Assembly (NCBI GenBank): GCA_963813435.1
Contig: CAWEYY010000003.1
Span: 1,302,001 to 1,366,000, forward strand
Origin: AC-32 sp963813435
GTDB lineage: Bacteria > Actinomycetota > Thermoleophilia > Gaiellales > Gaiellaceae
DNA: 64,000 nucleotides
Direction of reading: 5' to 3'
Made by a program: the position numbers and the translations under genes. Of the stretch, positions 25,063-32,817 are shown piece by piece. The notes under the pieces were generated by a model, which ran no database searches, had not been told where the DNA came from, and worked only from the letters and a program-made list of their open reading frames with translations. Position 1 is the first letter of the stretch; each line of letters starts with the position of its first letter.

Positions 25063-26396
25063 AAGAGCCGCTCGTACAGCTGCCGCTGCCGCCGTCGCGC
25101 AGCGGCGTAGATCTCGGTGCGCTCCGGGTCTGGCTCGTAGGTCTCTCCGAGCGGCGCAGGGTCCGGGTCGATTCCGAGGCGCTCGAGCACGTAGACCGCG
25201 GCGCCCCTGGACGATCCCTCGCCGACCATCGACGCGGTCACCGGGCGCCCCAGGACGTCGGCGAACACCTGGATCCACTCCGGGCTCGAGAGCAGCGCAT
25301 GCCCGGTTGCGACGATCTCTAGGACGTCGGGCAGAACGTCGGCGACGTCGGCCAGGCGGTACGCCATTCCTTCCAGCGCGGCCTGCGCGATGTCCTCGGC
25401 CTCGGTGGCGAGGGTGAGCCCGATGAGTGCGCCCGTGGCGCGGGGGTTCCAGCCGGTGCTCCGCTCGCCGCCGAGCAGCGGCAGGAACGTCAGTCCGTGG
25501 GCGTCGGGCCGCTTCCAGGCGAGCGACCTGAGGTCGATGTCAAGGATTCGCTCGAGCCACGCGTGCAGGTTCCCGCCGTCGGACACCGCGCCGCCTTCAA
25601 CGACCCGCCGCTCGTCGAGGAAGTACGAAAAGAGTCCAGGCCGCGGTTCCGGCTCGCCCTCACGAAGCACTCGATACGCACCGGAGGTTCCGATCATCAG
25701 CGCGGCTCGATCCTCCGTCGTGCAACCGGCGCCGAGGTTCGAGCAGGCGCCGTCGCCGATCGGTGGGTAGACCGTTCCGGCCGGCTCGTCGCCGAGCGGC
25801 GACAGCAGCGCGGGATCGAGGTCGAGCGCGTCGAGCAGCTCCGAGTCCCACGCGCGGCCGCGCAGGTCGAGGAGCCCCGTGCCTGACGCCGTCGAAAGGG
25901 TGCTCCTCAGCTCACCCATCAGCTGCAGGAACAGGTAGTCGCCGAACGAGACCGCCTGCTTCGCCCGTGCCAGCGTCTCCGGCTGCTCGGCTCGAAGCCA
26001 CGCGAGTTTGGCCGGCCAGTAGCTCGGGTGCAGGAAGCACCCTGTGCGCTGGTGCACACGTTGCGGGTCGAACCGTCGCGCGAGCTCCTCGGCCTGCGCC
26101 GCCGCGCGCCGGTCCTGCCAGAGAAGCACCGGTGTGAGCGGCCGGCCGTCGCCGTCGAGGAGGAGCAGGCTGTGCCAGAAGCACGAGATCGCGAGCGCGT
26201 CGTGGTCGGCTCCGGCCGCTTCGAGCACCACGCCGGCCGCGCGCACGAGCTCGTCGGCATCGAGCTCGGCCGAGCCGCCGCGCCCGAGGCTCGGCTCGTA
26301 AGCCTGCCGCGCCGGGTCGCCGACTTCCCGCGCGCGCTCGTCGTAGAGCTGAGCCCGGGCCGAGGAACTGCCGACGTCCAGCGCGAGCACCCGCAC
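25059..26396 (-). CDS. FGGY-family carbohydrate kinase
   Basis: 445 residues from GTG 26396 (VRVLALDVGSSSARAQLYDE). Two actin-like domains: the first has the phosphate-1 motif DVGSSSARA and ISCFWHSLLLLDGDGRPLTPVLLWQDRRA; the second has ALMIGTSGAYRVL, GGAVSDGGNLHAWLERI, and the FGGY signature region near ATGHALLSSPEWIQVFADVLGRPV. It is closest in style to gluconate or xylulose kinases. A gluconate or pentulose substrate would suit the neighbouring pentose-phosphate genes, but it is not proven. Confidence 0.88.
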   Translation of the reverse strand: MRVLALDVGSSSARAQLYDERAREVGDPARQAYEPSLGRGGSAELDADELVRAAGVVLEAAGADHDALAISCFWHSLLLLDGDGRPLTPVLLWQDRRAAAQAEELARRFDPQRVHQRTGCFLHPSYWPAKLAWLRAEQPETLARAKQAVSFGDYLFLQLMGELRSTLSTASGTGLLDLRGRAWDSELLDALDLDPALLSPLGDEPAGTVYPPIGDGACSNLGAGCTTEDRAALMIGTSGAYRVLREGEPEPRPGLFSYFLDERRVVEGGAVSDGGNLHAWLERILDIDLRSLAWKRPDAHGLTFLPLLGGERSTGWNPRATGALIGLTLATEAEDIAQAALEGMAYRLADVADVLPDVLEIVATGHALLSSPEWIQVFADVLGRPVTASMVGEGSSRGAAVYVLERLGIDPDPAPLGETYEPDPERTEIYAAARRRQRQLYERLF

Positions 26397-26422
26397 GAAG
26401 CCGGACTCTACGCTTAGGCGCA
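26397..26422. promoter_or_regulatory. Bidirectional leaderless promoter with overlapping -10 boxes
   Basis: On the plus strand TACGCT (26409-26414) is 8 nt before the ABC-F ATG. On the minus strand TAGAGT (26410-26405) is 8 nt before the kinase GTG. The two boxes share the TA at 26409-26410, and there are only 26 bp between the start codons. Confidence 0.5.
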
Positions 26423-28303
26423 ATGGCGGTCGTGATCGCATCCAATCTCCGCAAGGACATCGCGGGCTCGCTGCTCTTCGAGGGCGTCTCGTTCTCGGTC
26501 GAGCGCGGCGACCGCCTGTCGCTCTCCGGCCCGAACGGGGCCGGCAAGACGACGTTGCTCCGGATCCTCGCCGGCGAGACGGACCTGCACGGCGGCGAGC
26601 TCGTGTTCGCCAAGGACACCCGCGTTGCGCTGCACGACCAGCGGCCGCCGATCCAGAGCGGCCTCAGCCTGCGGGAGTACGCGCTCGAGGGCGCGGCCGA
26701 TCTCGCCGCGACAGAGGATGAGCTCCGAACGCTCGAGCAGGCCATGGCCGACGGCGACCACGGCGCCGCGACGCTCGCGCGTTACGCCGAGGCTCAGGCA
26801 CGGCTCGAGCATGCGGGTGGCTACGACTGGCGCGAGCGCGCGGCCCGTACGCTCCGCGGCCTCGGCTTCCTGGACAAGGACCTGGACCGGCCGCTCGCGA
26901 CCTTCTCGGGCGGCGAGCTCACGCGCGCCTCGCTCGCCCGCGCGCTTGCGGGAGACCCCGACCTGCTGCTGCTCGACGAGCCCACGAACCACCTGGACGT
27001 CGCCAACCTCGAATGGCTCGAGCAGGAGCTGCAGTCACTGGACGCCGCCGTCATCCTCGTCGCCCACGACCGCTGGTTCCTCGAGGCCGTCACAACGGGA
27101 GTCCTCGAGCTCGAGGCCGGCCGCTCGCTCTTCTTTCCGGGCCCCTGGCACGTCTGGCGCCTCGAGAAGGCGGCCCGCGCAGCAGCGGCGGCGAAGACGG
27201 CCGAGCGCGTCGGCGTCGACATCGCGCGACTCGAGCGTTTCGTAGAGCGGTTCCGGTACAAGAAGAGCAAGGCGAAGCAGGCCCAGGCGAAGCTGACCCA
27301 CATCGCGCGGCTGGAGGAGGAGCGTGCGGACGCAGCGGGTGAGTTCGAGCTGCTCACGCGGAAGAGCAAGTCGCTCGGCTTCGACTTCCTCAAGCCGAGC
27401 CGCAGCGGCCGCACCGTCCTCGAGGCGAAGGACCTCGCCATAGCAGCGGGCGAGAAGGACCTGCTCGCGGGCGCGACGTTCGCCATCGAGCGCGGCGAGC
27501 ACGTCGGCCTCGTCGGGCCGAACGGCTCGGGGAAGACCACGCTTCTGGAGACGATCCTCGGTAGCCGCGAGCCGGTCGCGGGCTCGGTCAGGCTCGGCTA
27601 CGGCGTCGAGGCCGCGTACTTCTCGCAGCACGAGGTCGAGCTGGACGAGCGCGGCAGCGTGCTCGACTGCGCGCAGCGCACGACCGGGCTGCCGCGGCCA
27701 CAGGCGCAGTCGCTTCTCGGGCGTTTCCTCTTCTCGGGCTGGGAGGCACACGAGAAGCCGGTTGTGGCCCTTTCGGGTGGTGAGCGGCGCCGGCTCGCGC
27801 TCGCGCTAGTGGTCGCGTCGGGCGCGAACTTCCTTCTCCTCGACGAGCCGACGAACCACCTCGACCTCGAGAGCCGCGAGGCGCTCGAGGGAGCGCTCGA
27901 CGCGTTCCCCGGAACGGTTCTTCTCGTCTCTCACGACCGCGCGCTGCTCGACGCAGTTGCAGAGCGGCTGCTCGCGATCGAGGAGCACGACGTCAACTCG
28001 TACGACGGCGGCTGGGCCGAGTACACGCGCCTTCGCGCGGAGCGGGAGGCACCCGCGAAGGAGCCCGCGGCGCCGCCGAGGAAGCGCGCGAAACCGAAGC
28101 CGGCGCCGGCCAAGCGCGCCAAGTCGAGCGAGCTCGAGCAGATCGAGGTCGAGATCGCCTCGCGCGAGGAGGCCGTCGCGAAGCTCGAGCGGGAGCTTTC
28201 GGAGGACTGGTCGAACGTCGAGACGCTCGCCGAGCACCGCCGAGCACGCGACGAGCTGCAGTCGTTGCTCGCCCGCTGGGAAGAGCTGTTCGAGCGCCGC
28301 TAG
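26423..28303 (+). CDS. ABC-F family ATPase (ribosome-associated type)
   Basis: 626 residues with two ABC domains and no membrane spans. Walker A motifs are SGPNGAGKTTLLR and VGPNGSGKTTLLE; signatures FSGGELTRASLARAL and LSGGERRRLALAL; both Walker B segments read LLLDEPTNHLD. An arginine/lysine-rich inter-domain linker (ERFRYKKSKAKQAQAKLTHI) is the element that reaches into the ribosome in this family. A basic, proline-rich tail leads to a C-terminal coiled coil. It probably resolves stalled or antibiotic-bound ribosomes (EttA/Uup-like); there is no evidence for a specific drug. The stop overlaps the next gene in CTAG. Confidence 0.92.
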   Translation: MAVVIASNLRKDIAGSLLFEGVSFSVERGDRLSLSGPNGAGKTTLLRILAGETDLHGGELVFAKDTRVALHDQRPPIQSGLSLREYALEGAADLAATEDELRTLEQAMADGDHGAATLARYAEAQARLEHAGGYDWRERAARTLRGLGFLDKDLDRPLATFSGGELTRASLARALAGDPDLLLLDEPTNHLDVANLEWLEQELQSLDAAVILVAHDRWFLEAVTTGVLELEAGRSLFFPGPWHVWRLEKAARAAAAAKTAERVGVDIARLERFVERFRYKKSKAKQAQAKLTHIARLEEERADAAGEFELLTRKSKSLGFDFLKPSRSGRTVLEAKDLAIAAGEKDLLAGATFAIERGEHVGLVGPNGSGKTTLLETILGSREPVAGSVRLGYGVEAAYFSQHEVELDERGSVLDCAQRTTGLPRPQAQSLLGRFLFSGWEAHEKPVVALSGGERRRLALALVVASGANFLLLDEPTNHLDLESREALEGALDAFPGTVLLVSHDRALLDAVAERLLAIEEHDVNSYDGGWAEYTRLRAEREAPAKEPAAPPRKRAKPKPAPAKRAKSSELEQIEVEIASREEAVAKLERELSEDWSNVETLAEHRRARDELQSLLARWEELFERR

Positions 28304-28875
28304 GCGGAGCTCTCGTCGAACGTCGCGATCAGGGCCTCGGCCACGACGCGCATCGGGCGGCCTGAGACCTGGCTCGCCTTCCGTAGCCGCGCGAACGCTT
28401 CCTGCTCCGTCAGGCCCTCCCGTTCCATCAAGAGGCCTTTCGCGCGCTCGATCGCCTTGCGCGCGGAGAGTGCCTCGGCCAGCGAGTCGGCCTGCTCGCG
28501 CAGCGCTGCCAGCTCCTCGTGCCGCGCGCAGGCCGTGCGGATCGCCGGCAGCAGATCCTGCTCTCGGAAGGGCTTCACCAGATAGCCGAAGACGCCGGCC
28601 TCGACGGCCCGCGAGACGAGCTCCTCCTGACCGTACGCGGTCACCATCACGATCGGGATCGGTCGCTCGTCCAGGATCCGCCGCGCGGCCTCGATCCCGT
28701 CCAGCCGCGGCATCTTCACGTCGAGCACCGCCAGGTCGGGCTGCTCGCTCTGGGCGAGCTCGACCGCCTCGACGCCGTCCTTCGCCTCCGCGCAGACCTC
28801 GAAGCCCGAGCGCTCGAGCAGCTCCTTGAGGTCGAGGCGGATGATTGTCTCGTCCTCGGCGACCAGGATCCTCAT
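28300..28875 (-). CDS. Response regulator with ANTAR RNA-binding domain (PdtaR-like)
   Basis: 191 residues: a receiver domain with acidic pair about 7-8, phospho-acceptor Asp52 in LAVLDVKMPRLDG, VTAYGQ and GYLVKPF, then a coiled-coil linker (ALREQADSLAEALSARKAIERAKGLL) and an ANTAR domain (MEREGLTEQEAFARLRKASQVSGRPMRVVAEALI). ANTAR proteins bind tandem RNA stem-loops and relieve terminators. The PdtaS-like kinase lies 1.1 kb away on the same strand, so the two probably form one phosphorelay acting on RNA rather than on DNA. Confidence 0.92.
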   Translation of the reverse strand: MRILVAEDETIIRLDLKELLERSGFEVCAEAKDGVEAVELAQSEQPDLAVLDVKMPRLDGIEAARRILDERPIPIVMVTAYGQEELVSRAVEAGVFGYLVKPFREQDLLPAIRTACARHEELAALREQADSLAEALSARKAIERAKGLLMEREGLTEQEAFARLRKASQVSGRPMRVVAEALIATFDESSA

Positions 28876-28885
28876 CGACTGATCG

Positions 28886-28898
28886 TAGACTCCCAGGC
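28886..28898 (+). promoter_or_regulatory. Leaderless-type -10 box for the methyltransferase gene
   Basis: TAGACT, 7 nt, then GTG at 28899. It lies just outside the 5' end of the divergent ANTAR gene. Confidence 0.45.
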
Positions 28899-29540
28899 GT
28901 GAGCAACTGTTGTGCGCGCGGCTATGAGCGGGCCTTCGGGGCGCGCACCGCGCGGCGCGATGCCCGCCGCTACCGGCGGAAGGGCCTGGACAGGACGGCG
29001 CAACGGATGGTGAACGAGGTGGCCGCGAGAGGTGTGGAGCACGCTGAGGTGCTCGAGATCGGCGGCGGGGTCGGCGCGATCGAGCTCGAGCTGCTGAAGC
29101 GCGGCGCTTCGCGAGCCACGAACGTCGAGCTCTCGCACGGCTACGACGAGGAGGGCGCGAAGCTCGTGGCGGAGGCCGGAGTCGAGGCGCGGGTCGAGCG
29201 CCGGTACGGCGACTTCGTCGAGGACGAGGCGGTGACCGGGCCGGCCGACGTCGTCGTCATGCACCGAGTCGTCTGCTGCTACCCGGATCCCGAGGCTCTG
29301 GTGGGAGCCGCCGCCGGGCATTCGCGACGACTGCTCGCGCTGACGTTCCCGCGCAACACGTGGTGGACGCGCCTGGGAACGCGCGTCGCAAATGTCTTCT
29401 TCCGGCTGATCCTCCAGTTCGAGTCGTACGTGCACTCGCCGGAGGCGATCCTCGGCGCGGCGCGGTCGCACGGGCTCACGCCGGTGTACGAACACTCGGG
29501 CCGCATCTGGCGGCTGGCCGTCCTCGAGCGGACGCCCTAG
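28899..29540 (+). CDS. Class I SAM-dependent methyltransferase
   Basis: 213 residues from GTG 28899 (VSNCCARGYERAFGARTARR). The SAM site is VLEIGGGVGAIELELLKRGA, with the acidic end of strand 2 in TNVELSHGYD and the motif IV-like DVVVMHRVVCCYPDPEALVG. Late residues WWTRLGTRVANVFFRLILQF and the overall wording resemble ubiquinone/menaquinone-type or Mg-protoporphyrin-type methyltransferases. The substrate is unknown. It is followed after 3 nt by the convergent cupin gene. Confidence 0.85.
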   Translation: MSNCCARGYERAFGARTARRDARRYRRKGLDRTAQRMVNEVAARGVEHAEVLEIGGGVGAIELELLKRGASRATNVELSHGYDEEGAKLVAEAGVEARVERRYGDFVEDEAVTGPADVVVMHRVVCCYPDPEALVGAAAGHSRRLLALTFPRNTWWTRLGTRVANVFFRLILQFESYVHSPEAILGAARSHGLTPVYEHSGRIWRLAVLERTP

Positions 29541-29543
29541 CCC

Positions 29544-29861
29544 CTAGCTCACGACGGCGCCGACGACGACGTACGAGAGCCCGTCCTCGCCGGCGACGAC
29601 CTGGCGCGTCGCCTCGGGTTTCACGAGCACGAACCGGCCGGGTTCGAGCTCGATCTCCTCATCGCCGATGCGCAGCACGCCGGTTCCGCTAACCGGCACG
29701 TAGATCTCCTCCTGGCCGGACTCGACCTCGTCGTGCTCCTTCCCGGCCTGGCCCGGCTGCGAGTCGAACTGGTTCACCTTGATCGCCCGAGCGTCGAGCG
29801 CGGCGGCGACCGGCTTGCGTCGTTCCTGAATCTCGGATGCGTCGAAGATGCGGTAGCTCAT
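29544..29861 (-). CDS. Cupin domain protein
   Basis: 105 residues, a single small beta barrel. Cupin motif 1 is degenerate (EHDEVESGQEEIYVPVSGTGVLRIG) and motif 2 is FVLVKPEATRQVVAGEDG, so the metal-binding His set is reduced. The usual reading is a ligand-binding or modest-activity cupin; the role is unknown. TAGCCT stands 7 nt before the ATG, consistent with a leaderless message. The 11-bp-phased repeats at 29963-29989 lie about 100 bp upstream. Confidence 0.85.
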   Translation of the reverse strand: MSYRIFDASEIQERRKPVAAALDARAIKVNQFDSQPGQAGKEHDEVESGQEEIYVPVSGTGVLRIGDEEIELEPGRFVLVKPEATRQVVAGEDGLSYVVVGAVVS

Positions 29862-29874
29862 GGCGGGGAGGCTA
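29862..29874 (-). promoter_or_regulatory. Leaderless-type -10 box for the cupin gene
   Basis: On the minus strand TAGCCT, 7 nt, ATG. There is no Shine-Dalgarno sequence. Confidence 0.45.
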
Positions 29875-29962
29875 GTGAATGTTCTCGCGCGCGCGTCTAA
29901 CTGCGGGTCCCGACCCTCCCCCTGCTCAGGCGTCAGCCTAGCTCTGAAGCGCGCACGCGTCT

Positions 29963-29989
29963 GTGCCGGGACTGTGACGAAAGCGTGAC
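29963..29989 (+). promoter_or_regulatory. Three 11-bp-phased GTGMC repeats
   Basis: GTGCC at 29963, GTGAC at 29974 and GTGAC at 29985. The same spacing and core occur at the amidase promoter (10016-10042). It lies upstream of the cupin gene and just past the histidine kinase stop. A PhoP/OmpR-type binding site is the likely reading. Confidence 0.4.
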
Positions 29990-30008
29990 TTGTCGCCGCG
30001 GAGCCGGC

Positions 30009-31418
30009 TCAGGCGACCGGGAAGACCACCTCGGCCCGGAGGCCGCCGTTCGAGTCGAGCTCGAGCGTCCCGCCGAGCTCGTCTCGGACCAGCGCGCGCA
30101 CGATCGAGAGCCCTGTCCCGGAGACCGGCTCGCCCTCCACGCCGACCCCGTCATCCGCGATCGTGAGCACGACGTCGCCGTTGCGCCGAGCAAGCTCCAC
30201 GCGCACCGACTGGCCGCCGTGCTCGAGCGCGTTCTGGAACAGCTCGGAGAAGACGAGCGCGAGCGCGGTCGCCCGATCCCCCGCCAAAGACACCGGCTCG
30301 AGCGCCGCCTCGATCGACTTCGACGCGCCGAGCCCCTGGACGAGCATCGCGCGCAGCCGGTCGAGCAGCTCGTCGAGCTCGACGTCCTCCTCACGCCGCT
30401 CGGTGAGCACCTCGTGCACGGCCGCGATCGCGAGGATTCGGTTGACCGAGTCGTTGAGCGCCTTGTCGGCGTCCACGCCGTCGGTCCTCGCCTGCAGGCG
30501 CAAGAGCGACGCAACCGTCTGCAGGTTGTTCTTGACTCGGTGGTGGATCTCCTGGGCGAGCACGCCGCGCAGCACCGCCCGCCCGTGCTCGAGTGCAACC
30601 GCCGCGTGGCTTGCGATCGAGCCGAGCAGCGCGCGGTCCTCCCCGGTGAACGGCGTGTCGCGGTCGCAGACGAGCTCGCCGATCTGTCGCCCCTTCCAGC
30701 GCAGCGGCACCCGCACCGCGTGCTTGCCCGCCTGGCCCTCCGGCCACGCGACCTCGCCGTCCTCGAGCACCAGCGCCGCGCCCGTGGCGTCGAGCGCGTC
30801 GACCGTCGCCTCGACGATTCGCTCGAGCGACTCCTCCAGGTAGAGCGACTCCGAGACCGCCTCGGAGATGCGCGCGAGAGCCTCGAGCTCGCCGACCCTC
30901 CGCTGCGCCTGGGCGTAGAGCTTGGCGTGCTCGATCGACTGCGCCACCTGCGCGGCGATCGCGACGAGGAGGTCGATCTCGGCAGGCGAGAACTCGCGCG
31001 GCTCTCGCGTCCGGACGTTCAGCGCGCCCTCGAGCTTGTCCCTGGCGAGGATCGGCACCGCGAGGATCGACTCGTATTCGTCCTCCGGCAGGTTCGGGAA
31101 CGCCTTGAACCGCTCGTCGAGGTGCGCCTCGGCCGGGATCATCACCGGCTCGCGAGCAGCTGCGGCCGCACCCGTGATCCCCTCGCCCGGGCGCATACGC
31201 GGCCGGCCGGTCATTTCCTCGACCCGCGTCCCGTGCGTCGCCCGCAGTACGAGCTCGGACGCCTGCTCGTCGTAGAGGTAGACGAAGCACGCGTCGGCGG
31301 CGAGCGCATCCGCGACCTGGCGCGCGACGAGTGCCAACACCTCCTCGAGGTCGAGGCTCGAGTTGACGGCGGCGATCGTCTGCGTCAGGAGGCGCAGGTG
31401 ACGGGCAGTCTCGTCCAC
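30009..31418 (-). CDS. GAF-domain sensor histidine kinase, HisKA_2 type (PdtaS-like)
   Basis: 469 residues, cytoplasmic. An N-terminal GAF domain (about 15-165) includes ACFVYLYDEQASELVLRATHG and ILAVPILARDKLEGALNV; a second GAF-like domain spans about 180-280. The phospho-acceptor His lies in LAQEIHHRVKNNLQTVASLL, the signature of the HisKA_2 subfamily, and the ATPase domain carries LVFSELFQNALEHGG and DDGVGVEG with GTGLSIVRALV. PdtaS kinases of actinobacteria have this build and signal to ANTAR regulators such as the one at 28300. Two unrelated genes separate the pair. The GTG start is supported by TACAAT 7 nt upstream. Confidence 0.92.
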   Translation of the reverse strand: MDETARHLRLLTQTIAAVNSSLDLEEVLALVARQVADALAADACFVYLYDEQASELVLRATHGTRVEEMTGRPRMRPGEGITGAAAAAREPVMIPAEAHLDERFKAFPNLPEDEYESILAVPILARDKLEGALNVRTREPREFSPAEIDLLVAIAAQVAQSIEHAKLYAQAQRRVGELEALARISEAVSESLYLEESLERIVEATVDALDATGAALVLEDGEVAWPEGQAGKHAVRVPLRWKGRQIGELVCDRDTPFTGEDRALLGSIASHAAVALEHGRAVLRGVLAQEIHHRVKNNLQTVASLLRLQARTDGVDADKALNDSVNRILAIAAVHEVLTERREEDVELDELLDRLRAMLVQGLGASKSIEAALEPVSLAGDRATALALVFSELFQNALEHGGQSVRVELARRNGDVVLTIADDGVGVEGEPVSGTGLSIVRALVRDELGGTLELDSNGGLRAEVVFPVA

Positions 31419-31459
31419 CTCATCGATTGTAGGAGCGGCCGAGACCTTAGGGTTGCGCC
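31419..31459. promoter_or_regulatory. Divergent leaderless promoters for the histidine kinase and a DUF2269 gene
   Basis: Minus strand: TACAAT (31431-31426), 7 nt, GTG of the kinase. Plus strand: TAGGGT (31448-31453), 6 nt, GTG at 31460. Only 41 bp separate the two start codons. Confidence 0.5.
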
Positions 31460-31942
31460 GTGGGTCTGTACGAATGGCTGCTCGTCCTCCATGTCACGGG
31501 AGCGTTCCTCATGATCGGCGGGGGCGTCGTGGCCGCGACGCTGAACCTCGTCGCGGCGCGGCGAGACCGGAAGCCCAGCGAGGTCGTGCTCCTGTTCGGC
31601 CTGATCCGGATCGCCGTCGTCGCGATCGCGATCGGCGCCGTGCTCGCGTTCGTCTTCGGCCTCTGGCTGGTTCACAAAGCGCCCTTCAACTACGGCTACG
31701 GCGAGGGCTGGGTGATCGCGGCGATCGTGCTTTTGATCGCCTCCTCGGTCATGGGCTCGGTGGGCGGCCGGCGCGACGAGGAGACCGCGAAGTTCGCCCA
31801 GGAGCTCGTCGCATCGGGAGATGAGCCGAGCGCCGAGCTCGTCAGCCGCGTGCGAGATCCCGCCGCGCTCGTGCTGAGCTACGGAAGCGGCGTCCTTCTG
31901 ATCGTCGTCCTGGCGCTCATGATCTGGAAGCCAGGCGCCTGA
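31460..31942 (+). CDS. DUF2269-like integral membrane protein
   Basis: 160 residues with four hydrophobic helices. Helix 1 contains LLVLHVTGAFLMIGGGVVAATLN, the pattern of the DUF2269/CopD-like small membrane family, and others lie at VVAIAIGAVLAFVFGLWLV, VIAAIVLLIASSVMGSVGG and VLLIVVLALMIW. No cofactor site is obvious. Its stop overlaps the next gene's ATG (TGATG), so the two membrane proteins are made together. Function unknown. Confidence 0.75.
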   Translation: MGLYEWLLVLHVTGAFLMIGGGVVAATLNLVAARRDRKPSEVVLLFGLIRIAVVAIAIGAVLAFVFGLWLVHKAPFNYGYGEGWVIAAIVLLIASSVMGSVGGRRDEETAKFAQELVASGDEPSAELVSRVRDPAALVLSYGSGVLLIVVLALMIWKPGA

Positions 31943-32379
31943 TGCTCGCGGCGCTCCGACCCGACAGCTTCGACCTTCCGCTCTTCCTGCACGTCGTCGG
32001 GGCGACCGTGCTGTTCGGCGCGACCGCGACCATCGCGATCGCCGGCTACGCGAGCCGCCGCAGCCCCGGCAACTCGGCGCTGCTAGCACGCGTCGTGGTG
32101 GGCACCTGGCTGCTGGGGATCCTGCCCGCCTTCATCCTGATGCGGGCGGGCGCCGCCTTGATCGTCGACAAGGAGTTCCCCGACGGCGCAGACACGCCAG
32201 GTTGGGTCGGCGTCGGCTTCATCGTCTCCGAGCCCGGCGCCCTCCTCCTGATCATCGTGGGGATCCTCGCGTGGATCTCCATCCGTAAGGGCCGCGTCGT
32301 TCTCGCGGTGCCGATCCTCGCGAGCATCTACCTGCTCGCGCTCGCGGTCGCCTGGTTTGCGATGACCGGCAAGCCGTAG
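31942..32379 (+). CDS. Small integral membrane protein, paralogue-like partner of the preceding gene
   Basis: 145 residues, four hydrophobic segments beginning with DLPLFLHVVGATVLFGATATIAIAG. The early LHVVGA resembles the LHVTGA of its neighbour, suggesting the two derive from one family and may form a heteromer. Other helices are GTWLLGILPAFILMRAGAAL, GALLLIIVGILAWISIRKG and VPILASIYLLALAVAWFAM. Coupled by TGATG to the upstream gene. Function unknown. Confidence 0.72.
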   Translation: MLAALRPDSFDLPLFLHVVGATVLFGATATIAIAGYASRRSPGNSALLARVVVGTWLLGILPAFILMRAGAALIVDKEFPDGADTPGWVGVGFIVSEPGALLLIIVGILAWISIRKGRVVLAVPILASIYLLALAVAWFAMTGKP

Positions 32380-32446
32380 GCCGCTTACAGAAGCCTTACG
32401 CGGGACCCGATTTCCCCTTGCAGCGGCCGGATAGCGTAGCCGCAGG

Positions 32447-32707
32447 ATGTCAGTACCGGCCTCAAGGCTCCTCGACACGCCCGGCTACGTCGTGGCCGAC
32501 TCGCGCGGCCGGGTCGTCGGGCTGGTCGAGTGCCCGATGTACGGGACCGAGCCGGACCTTCCTGATGCCCTCTCCGTCCGCCGGAAGGGGCTCTTCTTCG
32601 CGCACCGGCGCCACCTCGTCCCGGCCGAGACGATCGAGGAGATCGACCAGACGACCGGCGTCGTCGAGCTGAGCGTCGAGCGCGACGCTCTCGGCAGCTT
32701 CCTCTAG
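32447..32707 (+). CDS. Small PRC-barrel-like protein
   Basis: 86 residues: RLLDTPGYVVADSRGRVVGL, VRRKGLFFAHRRHLVPAETI and GVVELSVERDAL. The strand order and the XXVxDxxGxxVG pattern resemble PRC-barrel domains, small beta barrels used in RNA processing and membrane-associated proteins. Assignment by eye only. TAGCGT lies 9 nt before the ATG. It is followed by the glnA1 terminator region on the other strand. Confidence 0.65.
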   Translation: MSVPASRLLDTPGYVVADSRGRVVGLVECPMYGTEPDLPDALSVRRKGLFFAHRRHLVPAETIEEIDQTTGVVELSVERDALGSFL

Positions 32708-32771
32708 CGCGACGTGAGAGAATGAGCACCGGTCTCGCTGCTCTGCGGCAGTCGAGATCAAACTGACGGCC

Positions 32772-32808
32772 GACTGCGAGCTGCTGGATTTTTCCGCAGC
32801 TCGCGGTC
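32772..32808 (-). terminator. Intrinsic-type hairpin after glnA1
   Basis: GACTGCGAGCTGC and GCAGCTCGCGGTC pair over 13 bp with one mismatch around an AT-rich loop. It lies 10 nt past the glnA1 stop on the minus strand and can also serve the convergent PRC-barrel gene. Confidence 0.7.
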
Positions 32809-32817
32809 GTTGTGGAC

